Source: Chinchilla lanigera
Lineage: Eukaryota; Chordata; Mammalia; Rodentia; Chinchillidae
Assembly: GCF_000276665.1 (NCBI RefSeq)
Contig: NW_004955429.1
Span: 2,764,874-2,828,873, forward strand
Direction of reading: 5' to 3'
Length of the DNA: 64,000 bases
Shown here: positions 56,401 to 61,200 of the stretch, piece after piece
How positions within the stretch are numbered: position 1 is the stretch's first letter
Layout: every line of letters begins with the position of its first letter
The notes under the pieces: model-generated
Database searches by the model: none
What the model was told of the DNA's origin: nothing
What the model saw: only the letters and a program-made list of their open reading frames with translations
Program-made: the position numbers and the translations under genes

Positions 56401-57802
56401 GTATTGCTATGGATCCCGGTAAACCCTACCTCCTCCAGCTCTTCCCACAAGCCCTCCACCCTCCTTATAACTATTCTTTTTTTACTAAGTCTATTCTCTC
56501 TCCAAACTCTTTTTTTGCATGATAATTGTAATACACATCCACTTTGGCACAAAGCAGACATTTATAAATGCTACACATTTCATGCTGGCAAATGGATGAG
56601 TACACGGAGGGATTAAGTGTATCAAATCTGACTGAAATCGAAGAGTCCGAAATTCACATGGAGGGCACTTCACCGACGGAAAGTAAACAATCACAGCGTG
56701 ATGGGAGCTGTCTCTAAAAATAAAAGTGAGCCCCCACATGCTGAACGGTTGAGAACAGCACGAGTCTACCCCGCGGTACACCGCGACCTCGTCACTGCAA
56801 AGGGAAGAAGGTCGCACAGGGCCATCATACCGCGTGCGTTCAGCAGCTGAACTGCTCGGAAACGGAGAAAAATTAAACTGGATCAAAGGCAGCATGGGGA
56901 GCCACGGTTAGTGCTCAGATTCTGAGCTGACTTGTAGAAGTCACAGGAGACTCTAAAGACGCCTGCCCGGTTTCTCTCCTGACGTCCCCAGCCGCATCCC
57001 TCCCGGTGCTCTTCCAGCCCCGTCCACGGGCGCCCCGGGCGCTCCGCTCCCGTCCACCCGCCAGCGTCGGGGGACCTGCCCAGACCCTTTCCTACGCCCC
57101 CTGCCAAGGGCCAGCGGAACCCTGTCCCGGAGAGCGAGCTCAGAGCGCCTGCTGCCCTAAGGTCTGTCCTCTGCAAGCCGGCTCTGCATCGAAGGAAACT
57201 GCGGCAGGGGCCTCCGAGATGTTCCTGCCAACGCCCCGGGGGTCACCCCGACCCTCCCGCGTCTCCTCGGTCTGCGGGACCCCGCTCTGCGCTTGCCTGC
57301 GGGAGGCCCTCCCAGCGGGACCCCCGTCGCCCCGTGCGTCCCGCCGGGGTCCCCGGCGCACGCGCTCCCGGCTCCCATTCATTCCGCCCGCNNNNNNNNN
57401 NNNNNNNNNNNNNNNNNNNNNNNNNNNNNNNNNNNNNNNNNNNNNNNNNNNNNNNNNNNNNNNNNNNNNNNNNNNNNNNNNNNNNNNNNNNNNNNNNNNN
57501 NNNNNNNNNNNNNNNNNNNNNNNNNNNNNNNNNNNNNNNNNNNNNNNNNNNNNNNNNNNNNNNNNNNNNNNNNNNNNNNNNNNNNNNNNNNNNNNNNNNN
57601 NNNNNNNNNNNNNNNNNNNNNNNNNNNNNNNNNNNNNNNNNNNNNNNNNNNNNNNNNNNNNNNNNNNNNNNNNNNNNNNNNNNNNNNNNNNNNNNNNNNN
57701 NNNNNNNNNNNNNNNNNNNNNNNNNNNNNNNNNNNNNNNNNNNNNNNNNNNNNNNNNNNNNNNNNNNNNGGGCAGGCGGCGGCGCAGCCAGCCCGAGGCC
57801 AC
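19298..57802 (-). CDS. PDSS1: PDSS1, all-trans-decaprenyl-diphosphate synthase subunit 1 (first exon partly in gap)
   Basis: Ten complete coding exons read on the minus strand: 53331-53267, 52446-52326, 49391-49261, 42190-42049, 38600-38489, 38338-38229, 28607-28527, 28398-28285, 22703-22623 and 19438-19298 (stop TGA). Phases match at every junction and give 365 residues. The first Asp-rich motif is [16 protein letters not shown] (exon 42190-42049) and the second is LIDDVLDF (exon 28398-28285), the Mg-diphosphate sites of trans-prenyltransferases. The protein ends in [11 protein letters not shown]. Known role: with PDSS2 it makes the decaprenyl (or nonaprenyl) tail of ubiquinone in mitochondria. 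The first exon starts near 57802 and enters the 57392-57769 gap, so part of the N-terminus is unseen. The gene is convergent with ABI1 and divergent from the SelO-like gene. Confidence 0.96.
19745..19935 (+). repeat. B1-type plus ID-like composite SINE
   Basis: A B1-like left part (TGTAATCCCAGCACTCTGGG) with an A-rich linker leads into an ID-like right part (GGGCTAGGCATGTAGCTTAG). It may be a B1-dID-type dimer or two adjacent insertions. Confidence 0.7.
21388..21510 (+). repeat. B1-type SINE without the internal duplication
   Basis: It goes directly from GCCATGAGTTCAAGGCCAGC to CTGAACTGCATAGTGAGACC, lacking the GGCTACAAAGTGAG half seen in the copy at 8657. Confidence 0.88.
21545..21760 (-). 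mobile_element. MER2-like Tigger element, inverted
   Basis: GCATCCATGGATTTGGGTAC, then CCTGTGGGGGATCATGGAAC, and an AGGATGACTG terminus (CAGTCATCCT on the minus strand). This is the MER2 5' end in reverse. The left border is approximate. Confidence 0.65.
22623..22703 (-). CDS. PDSS1: PDSS1 coding exon ([17 protein letters not shown])
   Basis: Minus-strand acceptor GTTAG and donor GTAAGA. Its 27 codons encode [20 protein letters not shown] and ARQYILQ, phase 0 on both sides. Confidence 0.95.
23055..23350. mobile_element. Old hAT-Charlie-type fragment (tentative)
   Basis: Phrases such as CATCTCTAACAAATTCCCAG and GTGCCTCTGATTCATAG resemble the end of a mammalian MER-type hAT element. Much diverged. 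Confidence 0.35.
24214..24300 (+). repeat. ID-type SINE
   Basis: Near-consensus ID body ending TTTGATTCCCGGTACC, followed by an A/C-rich tail. Confidence 0.9.
25080..25143. repeat. (CT)n-(CA)n microsatellite
   Basis: A CT run passes into about 19 CA units. Confidence 0.97.
25188..25258 (-). repeat. ID-type SINE, antisense, diverged
   Basis: The reverse complement gives GGGGCTGTGGCTTAGTGTGG and a truncated ID body. Confidence 0.65.
25620..25830 (+). repeat. MIR element
   Basis: Order of an old MIR: AATGCTGGTCTCAGAAG, CTGTGCCATTTACCAG, then TAAAACAGACATCATAATA. Confidence 0.6.
26384..26432. repeat. (CA)n microsatellite
   Basis: About 24 uninterrupted CA units. Confidence 0.97.
27317..27490 (+). 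repeat. B1-type SINE with internal duplication
   Basis: Complete B1 body with both duplicated halves and an A/C-rich tail. Confidence 0.92.
28020..28170 (+). repeat. MIR element
   Basis: ATCTCAGTTAATCCCCATGA, then TTTTACAGATAAGGCTTAGA and GAGGTGAAATGATTGAA: the MIR 3' half. Confidence 0.7.
28285..28398 (-). CDS. PDSS1: PDSS1 coding exon (second Asp-rich motif DDVLD)
   Basis: Minus-strand acceptor GCTAG and donor GTAGGT. It encodes [20 protein letters not shown], then [25 protein letters not shown] is the second catalytic aspartate-rich motif. The intron to the preceding exon is only 128 nt. Confidence 0.96.
28527..28607 (-). CDS. PDSS1: PDSS1 coding exon ([19 protein letters not shown])
   Basis: Minus-strand acceptor TTTCAG and donor GTTGGT. 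Its 27 codons are phase 0 on both sides: [19 protein letters not shown] then RNVGMAFQ, directly before the second Asp-rich motif. Confidence 0.95.
28768..28852 (-). repeat. ID-type SINE, antisense
   Basis: GGCAGTGCTAGGGACTGAAC ... AGCTACATCCCCAGCC is a reversed ID element. Confidence 0.8.
29635..29825 (+). repeat. MIR element
   Basis: GTGCTTCAGTTTCCTCATCT, ACTTACCTCAGAGGTTTGAT and a final CATTTTGCCTGGC mark a well preserved MIR. Confidence 0.85.
30513..30720. repeat. Interleaved inverted repeats
   Basis: A perfect 19-bp pair: GTCCGTCAGAAGCTGCACT at 30513-30531 and its reverse complement at 30675-30693. A second imperfect pair, CTCTTGACCCTCA (from about 30612) with TGAGGTCAAGAG (from about 30709), interleaves with the first. 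Confidence 0.8.
31290..32050 (+). mobile_element. Old LINE-like 3' fragment (tentative)
   Basis: Phrases such as GACTGCTGATGGAAATGCAC and CCACACAATGGATATAACTC resemble the 3' part of ancient L1/HAL1 elements. It includes the left arm of the inverted pair. Confidence 0.45.
31885..33068. repeat. Inverted pair of about 115 bp, spacer about 950 bp
   Basis: The reverse complement of 31885-32001 closely matches 32952-33068. Shared phrases on the right arm are GAAATAGCGGAGTCGTATCC, ATTGTGTGGAC, TTTCCTGCATGTGGGCCT and ACATTTTACAGTGACA. Similarity stops at both ends. Confidence 0.8.
33835..33955 (-). repeat. B1-type SINE, antisense, partial
   Basis: CCTCCTGTTTCAGCCTCCCA, GAGTGCTGGTGTTACAG and GGGCCACCACATCTGG. 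Confidence 0.75.
34308..34470 (+). repeat. B1-type SINE with internal duplication
   Basis: Full body with an (AAC)n tail. ATCCTGTGGGACA flanks both sides as target duplication. Confidence 0.93.
34500..34600 (+). repeat. MIR fragment (tentative)
   Basis: CTCTGGGTTCAAATCTCAG and the following T/C-rich stretch fit a MIR core. Confidence 0.45.
34674..34762 (-). repeat. ID-type SINE, antisense
   Basis: TCCCTGTGGTGCTAGGAATG ... TTCTCCCAACCCCTC reads as a diverged ID on the minus strand. Confidence 0.7.
35890..36300 (+). mobile_element. LTR-like or old DNA-element fragment (unresolved)
   Basis: A stretch of interspersed-repeat character with CTCGCTCAATAAAAGGTGAC (a poly(A)-signal-like block) followed by T/C-rich sequence. 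Could be a solitary LTR. No coding remnants. Confidence 0.3.
37215..37445 (-). mobile_element. Mariner transposase 3' fragment, antisense
   Basis: The minus strand translates with shifts to the mariner signature [17 protein letters not shown], then TTKGKHFES. In a later frame come [11 protein letters not shown] and GGEIFQ. This is the C-terminal DDD-region neighbourhood of Tc1/mariner transposases, with stops and frameshifts. Confidence 0.65.
37530..37640 (+). mobile_element. Mariner 3' fragment, sense, inverted to the previous one
   Basis: CTTCAGAAAGTGGCGAGAAC, TGTTTGAAGGGAGGGCAAG and GGTAATGGCGATGTGTC repeat the minus-strand text of 37215-37330 in the opposite orientation. Confidence 0.6.
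37697..37785 (+). repeat. ID-type SINE, truncated
   Basis: GGCCATGGATATAACTCAGT ... TTGATTCCCAGTAC with a long A-tail. Part of the body is missing. Confidence 0.7.
37858..38010 (-). repeat. B1-type SINE, antisense
   Basis: GAGACAGGGTCTCACTCTGC ... GCATGCGCCACCACGCCC, reverse-oriented, with a T-rich head. Confidence 0.92.
38229..38338 (-). CDS. PDSS1: PDSS1 coding exon ([16 protein letters not shown])
   Basis: Minus-strand acceptor TATAG and donor GTATGT. It encodes [20 protein letters not shown], then [17 protein letters not shown]. Only 150 nt of intron separate it from the previous exon. Confidence 0.95.
38404..38468. repeat. (GGGAAA)n tract in a PDSS1 intron
   Basis: About ten GGGAAA units, all purine on the + strand, so all pyrimidine (CCCTTT) in the PDSS1 transcript. 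It fills nearly half of the 150-nt intron 38339-38488. Confidence 0.97.
38489..38600 (-). CDS. PDSS1: PDSS1 coding exon ([13 protein letters not shown])
   Basis: Minus-strand acceptor TTTTTAG and donor GTAGGT. It encodes [20 protein letters not shown], then [17 protein letters not shown], and ends in phase 1. A (CCCTTT)n tract (transcript strand) begins about 20 nt into the following intron. Confidence 0.95.
40520..40965 (+). mobile_element. URR1-like hAT element, split by an ID SINE
   Basis: AACCTTTACAAACTAAGCCA, AATCTTTCCTCCTTTAACTT, then after the SINE TAGGTGTTGGGTATTTTGTC and GAGAAAAGTAACTAAG. This is the rodent URR1-type 3' end. The left border is approximate. Confidence 0.6.
40829..40912 (+). 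repeat. ID-type SINE nested in the URR1-like element
   Basis: Full ID body. AACTTTAGG occurs immediately before and after it as target duplication. Confidence 0.9.
41645..41986. mobile_element. Tigger-like MITE with terminal inverted repeats
   Basis: The left end CAGTGCGTCCCTGAATTA and right end TAAGTCAGGGACTTAGTG are imperfect inverted copies, each flanked by TA. About 340 bp, no ORF of its own. Confidence 0.7.
42049..42190 (-). CDS. PDSS1: PDSS1 coding exon (first Asp-rich motif DDVIDD)
   Basis: Minus-strand acceptor CTAG and donor GTACAG. It encodes [40 protein letters not shown] and KIWGEKK. DDVIDD is the first aspartate-rich motif and the two Arg that follow contact the diphosphate. 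Confidence 0.96.
42598..42690 (+). repeat. ID-type SINE, 5'-truncated
   Basis: CTCAGCAGCACAGTGCC ... CAATTCCCGGCAC plus A-tail. Confidence 0.8.
42737..42835 (+). repeat. ID-type SINE with internal deletion
   Basis: GGGGCTGGGGATTTAGCTCA through GCGCCTGCC, then directly CGTGAGTTTGAT: about 15 bp of the body are missing. Confidence 0.85.
42848..42945 (+). repeat. ID-type SINE
   Basis: Complete body and A-rich tail, the third ID in 350 bp in the same orientation. Confidence 0.9.
43015..43170 (-). repeat. B1-type SINE, antisense
   Basis: GAGACAGGGTCTCGCTATGC ... GTGTGCGCCACCATGCC. AAATCTACATTTTT flanks both sides as target duplication. Confidence 0.93.
43225..43345 (-). repeat. Diverged B1/FLAM-like SINE, antisense
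   Basis: GAATCTCACTACTTTGCCCA and GGTGCACTACCACACC suggest an old 7SL-derived monomer. Confidence 0.55.
45015..45185 (+). repeat. B1-like plus ID-like composite SINE, diverged
   Basis: GCCATGGCTGGGAGTAGTGG, a CTTGTCTCAAAC middle, then GGCTGGGCTGTAGCTCAGCA and TTCAATCCCCAGT: a B1 remnant followed by an ID remnant. Confidence 0.6.
46015..46125 (+). repeat. B1-type SINE without internal duplication
   Basis: AGCCATGGTGGCACACAGCT, GCTGAGACAGGAGGATCACT, then AGGTCAGCCTGGGTAACAC. The 3' end is truncated. Confidence 0.8.
47835..48025. mobile_element. MER5-like hAT fragment
   Basis: GGGACATTTGGCAGTGTCCA and CTAGTGGGTAGAACCCAGAG are MER5A-type phrases. Confidence 0.6.
49040..49225 (+). repeat. B1-like plus ID-like composite SINE
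   Basis: CTTGGGAGGCTGAGGCAGGA, CTTAGTGAGACCTTGTCTCA, then GAGCTGAAGATATAGCTC and TTTGATCCCCAGTACC, as in the composite at 19745. Confidence 0.7.
49261..49391 (-). CDS. PDSS1: PDSS1 coding exon ([12 protein letters not shown])
   Basis: Minus-strand acceptor TTTTAG and donor GTGAGT. It encodes [20 protein letters not shown], then [20 protein letters not shown] and NNSR. The GKGKAFRP segment is the conserved isopentenyl-diphosphate-binding (GGKxxRP-type) motif of the family. Confidence 0.95.
49392..52325 (-). other. PDSS1 intron
   Basis: GC-rich intron with many chance open frames on both strands and one degenerate SINE near 51.2 kb. No recognised gene. Confidence 0.7.
51170..51340 (+). repeat. 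Degenerate B1-like plus ID-like composite SINE
   Basis: GTGCAGCACCTCTGTAATCC, a TATCTCAAAAAT middle and GGCTTGGGGTACAGCTC. Confidence 0.5.
52326..52446 (-). CDS. PDSS1: PDSS1 coding exon (FHHTTP...[10 protein letters not shown])
   Basis: Minus-strand acceptor CTCAG and donor GTAAG. It encodes [20 protein letters not shown] then [20 protein letters not shown]. The stretch GVCCYSKIQ looks about four residues longer than the corresponding human segment as I recall it. Confidence 0.93.
52722..52875 (-). repeat. B1-type SINE, antisense
   Basis: GAGACAGAGTCTCGCTATTC, GGCTGGCCTTGAGCTCACTT and GGCGTGCGCCACCAGGCC. Confidence 0.92.
53267..53331 (-). CDS. PDSS1: PDSS1 coding exon ([12 protein letters not shown])
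   Basis: Minus-strand acceptor ATAG and donor GTAAGT. It encodes [22 protein letters not shown] and ends in phase 2. The ATG at its first base is internal in the full-length protein, although it could act as a downstream start. Confidence 0.88.
53705..53870 (+). repeat. B1-like SINE, diverged
   Basis: CTGGGTGTGGTGCCACAAAC, AAGGCTGAGGCAGGAGG, then TTTTTGCCTCACAACAAAA and a short ID-like end. Confidence 0.65.
54215..54395 (-). repeat. B1-type SINE, antisense, with inserted bases
   Basis: GAAACAGGGTCTCACCATGC ... GGCATGTGCCACCACATCC, with about 20 extra bases between the duplicated halves. Confidence 0.85.
54527..54630 (+). repeat. ID-type SINE with TSD
   Basis: Near-consensus ID and A-tail. 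ACTAGTCAA lies on both sides as target duplication. Confidence 0.92.
55070..55198 (-). repeat. Diverged B1-like SINE, antisense
   Basis: CTTTTGCCTCAGCCTCATGA, GTCACTGGGATTGCAG and GGTACTACCACAT. Confidence 0.65.
57392..57769. other. Assembly gap (378 Ns)
   Basis: A run of 378 N inside the most GC-rich part of the window. It removes most of PDSS1 exon 1. Translations that cross it are artefacts. Confidence 1.
57770..57802 (-). CDS. PDSS1: PDSS1 first coding exon, 5' fragment beside gap
   Basis: On the minus strand 57802-57770 reads [13 protein letters not shown], which resembles the MASRWW-RR start I remember for human PDSS1, and then enters the run of Ns. The expected initiator position reads GTG, not ATG. 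The frame is open upstream as far as an ATG at 58105-58103. The exon's 3' end must be inside the gap, because no donor following a Leu-Asp-Leu-Ser-Gln-like end is visible on the downstream side. Confidence 0.5.
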
Positions 57803-57928
57803 CGAGCGCGACCTTCTGAGCCGGGTCCTCAGCGCTGGCCGCGGGGAGCCGGGGGCGTCCACAGTCGCGGCGCAGATCCCTGTGGCGGGCCGGCTGTTAG
57901 CGAGCGCGCCCTGCGCCGGACGTGCAGC

Positions 57929-57936
57929 ACGGAAGT
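57929..57936 (+). promoter_or_regulatory. ETS/GABP-like site ACGGAAGT
   Basis: ACGGAAGT matches the GGAA ETS core with favourable flanks and lies between the two divergent start codons. GABP (NRF-2) sites are common in promoters of mitochondrial protein genes. A single short match, so suggestive only. Confidence 0.4.
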
Positions 57937-57961
57937 TCTGTAGTGCGTGTGGAGGGAGGAA

Positions 57962-58208
57962 ATGAACGAGAGGGTCGGGCTGCAGTGTCGCTGCCCAGCC
58001 CGGAGTCTCCGGTTCCCGCGGCTGCTTCTCCTGGGTGTGGCCTGCCACGCGGCCGCTCGCTGCCTTTTGCAGTCCGCTCCAGAAGGGAGTACCGGCCTTC
58101 TGCACCGCTCCAGGAACACGTCAGACGGCGGGCAGGGCTATTGCGACACAGACGCTAGACTGGCCCCGACTCTCGACTTTTGGACCCTCTCTTCTGCAGA
58201 CCTTATAG
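57962..58208 (+). CDS. SelO-like exon 1 (start and possible mitochondrial presequence)
   Basis: The first ATG in the frame is at 57962 (context GAGGAAATGA). The frame ends at a GTAGAG donor at 58209, leaving one base (phase 1) that pairs with CT of the next exon to give Ala. The encoded N-terminus is Arg/Leu/Ala-rich with few acidic residues in its first 40 positions. Confidence 0.65.
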
Positions 58209-61200
58209 GTAGAGTTTGACAGCCCTCCTCACATCTGCCTGTGTGAGTGCCGCGGTTGGATGTACTGAGTTACGTGACATTTAAAGATACGTGGTGATGT
58301 GAAATTTACTTGTACCCGACCCAGGATATCCTGAGAATGTGCAGGATTGGTACCAACGAGGGTTAGAAAGGTCTTTGCTTAGCTCTAGTGTCAGATCTGT
58401 TCCGGTGCTGAAATACCGTATACATAATAAATCCGTGATCTAATTAAGCATTCAACCTTTTCACAACAACACAGCCAATGAAAGAATGTGTGAGCATCAA
58501 AGATAAATAAACTTTTGCTCTGTCCTCAAAAATTCACGCTAAACGGGGGGCATGGTGGTGCGTGCCTGTAATCCCAGCACTCAAGAGGCTGCGGCAGTAG
58601 GATCGCTGCGAGTTCGAGACCAGCCTGGACCACAAAGTGAGTTCAAGGCCAGCCTGAACTGCATAGCGAAACCCTGTGTCAAAAATAAATAAGGAAAGTG
58701 CCTGCTTGGCTAGCACAAGGTCCTGAGTTTGATTCCCGGTACCAAAAAAAAAAAAAAAAGGGAAATTGACCAACAAATAACTGCATTTCTCTGACACATG
58801 TTTTTTTTTTCTCCATTGGAACCACACTTGTATAATGAGTATAAATAGTCCAACAGCTGAGCACATTATTTTCATATTTATCCTAAAACTGTAGTTTTCT
58901 TACTGAATAAAAGCGATGTAGAATAAGAAGTCTATTAGATCTTTTTTCTAATCCTGAAGATTAAAAACATGCAAAGTGCTTCACAGGAAAAGTTGTTAAT
59001 ATACAAATGTGGTTGATCTTGATTTAGATTAGGCATATACGTTAAGACACACGGAACTGGTAGAATTTGCCAAAGTAGAGTGTAGCAACAAACTCTTTCC
59101 TTGTGCCAATTACCATTTGCACTTTTTAGCAGATAAACAGGTAATAGAGGAATTAAACCACAGTTGGCAAAGGTAGCTCTTTGCATAATCCTGTCAGGTC
59201 ATCTACATTTAGTGATTTCTTGGCCAGATTAAAACAAATGCCCCTGGCGCTAAGGTGTAGCACAGCAAGGTTAAGAAGGGAAAGCAGGTGAAACTTATGA
59301 AGGCCTCCCACATTATTGTATGTTTAAACCCTTGAGGGACAACAGCTTCAGGACATGCAGAATTCAAGAGTGGTCTTTGAGACCAAACCAACCTTGAGTC
59401 CAGGAAGTCCAAACAAGTTGTGCAGGTAACTGCTAAAGAACAGGCTTCTCAGGCTGGGGATATAGCTCAGTGGCATAAGCGCCTGCCTGGCAAACACAAG
59501 GTTGTGAGTTTGATCCCCAGTACTGCCAAAAAAAAAAAAAAAAACCAACAAAAAACCAAAGAACAGACTTGTACACAGTCCAGAAACAACTGATGTTTTT
59601 CTGCATTTATACAAAGGAGACAAACAGTACTGATGGGTGAAAAGGGACTGAATGTGTCACTGAAAGTATTTTCAAAGTTGTCATTTCAATGTTGGAGGGT
59701 GACATTTCAGGATACTTTCTTGCCATATTGATGATACTATTTGAAACATTATTTTAGGTAAGCGATAACCCAAAGAGAATTTACAGCCAGGTGTGGTGGT
59801 GCACACCTGTAATCCCAGCACTCAGGAGGCTGAGGCAGGAGGATCATGGTGAATTCAAGGACCCTTGGACTACTTAGATGAAGACCAGCCTGTACTACAT
59901 AGCGAGACCCTATCTCAAAAAACAAAAAAGACAAATTACAAACTTACTACTACATAATACTACATATATTATCATGTCTTGGTTCATAGTACTGCATGAA
60001 ACATCTCTGGGTGTTATTAGATAAAAGATCAGTGAGTTATCAGCATAACTTCTGCTAAGAACGTTTACTAACAAAAGGTTCAGTTACACTGAAAATTTAG
60101 CAGGTATGTTTTTCCTGTGCCAGGGATCAACCCAGGGCCTCACGCATGCTTGGCGAGTGCTCTCTGACTAAGCTACACTCCTATCTCTTCTCTGGGGTCT
60201 TTAATCCGTGGCTAGTGTAAGTGTCACAAGGGTGAAGGGGGAATATCACTGAATCCTGTAGTTTCATGATCATCAGCACATATGCTGGTTGATCAGCTCA
60301 TTACCAAAATGTGCATCATTCAGAACATACCACAACTGCAAATACATCATTAAATATGGCCCATTTTCTACTAAAATGTTAAAGCATTGTAAAGAGAAGT
60401 GTGCTGGTTATATCATTTAGTCAATTCAACACAAAGGGTCCCCTAGAAGAGAAGACACACTGTGGGATCTTCTACTCCTAATTATTTTTCCATGGTGGAT
60501 GCTCAGATTTTTTTGATTGCCTACCATTTGGTCCTCTATAATGCTGCCTTATTCACTGTGTACTTAGAAGGAAAGAATAAAACTGGGTGTGGTGGCGCAT
60601 GCCTGTAATCCCAGCACTTGGGAGGCTGAGGCAGGAGGATCATTGTGAGTTCGAGACCAGCATGGGCTACAAAGAGCTCAAGGCCAGCCTGAACTGCATA
60701 GTGAGACCCTGTCTCAAAAAGACAACCGAAAAAAAAAAAAAGAAAGAAAGAAAGTATAAAGCTTAACTCTGGCCCACATTTTCCTGTTATTTCATTTCTG
60801 TTGTAATCGATAAATTGCAGTTCTTCCATATAGTTGAGCTAATTGTCCTTGTGCCACCTTTCTCCGCTGACCTGAAGTACCATTTTCACTATAGGGGAAC
60901 TTGTATCACTGCGTTGTACCTGTGCTTTTTATTGAGTTCCATGGATCTTTGCTTTTATTTTTGGAATAATAATACTTTTAGTTTTTATACATTTATAATT
61001 TGTAATATGATAAGCAAACACTCTCTTTTCTCCTGTTTTAAAAAAAAAATTTAGCCAGCCATGGTGGTGCACACCTGTAATTCCAGCACTCAGGAGGCTG
61101 AGGCAGGAGGATCATTGTAAATTCAAGGCCAGCCTGAAATGCATATTGACACCCTGTCTAAAAAAGACAAAAACAAAAGAACTATACAGTTTTTTTTTTC

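Larger units (their letters stand above)
53332..57391 (-). other. PDSS1 first intron
   Basis: SINEs at 53.7, 54.2, 54.5 and 55.1 kb. GC content rises steeply towards the gap. No other exon seen. Confidence 0.7.
56940..58160. promoter_or_regulatory. CpG island with divergent PDSS1 / SelO-like promoter
   Basis: The sequence changes from AT-rich to dense CpG on both sides of the gap. The proposed starts of PDSS1 (57802, minus) and the SelO-like gene (57962, plus) lie about 160 bp apart, back to back, with no TATA box. An ETS/GABP-type core ACGGAAGT sits at 57929-57936 between them. This is the layout of a housekeeping bidirectional promoter. Transcription start sites are not visible. Confidence 0.75.

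Noticed and set aside
57006..58105. Long open frames crossing the run of Ns on both strands (161-321 residues)
   Set aside because: Most of each is X from the gap. The real sequence on either side is CpG-rich with no consistent protein features, except for the short PDSS1 start and the SelO-like exon 1.
58217..58219. TGA after the SelO-like exon 1 as a selenocysteine codon
   Set aside because: It lies beyond a good GTAGAG donor in the intron. SelO selenocysteine is near the C-terminus, which is outside the window.
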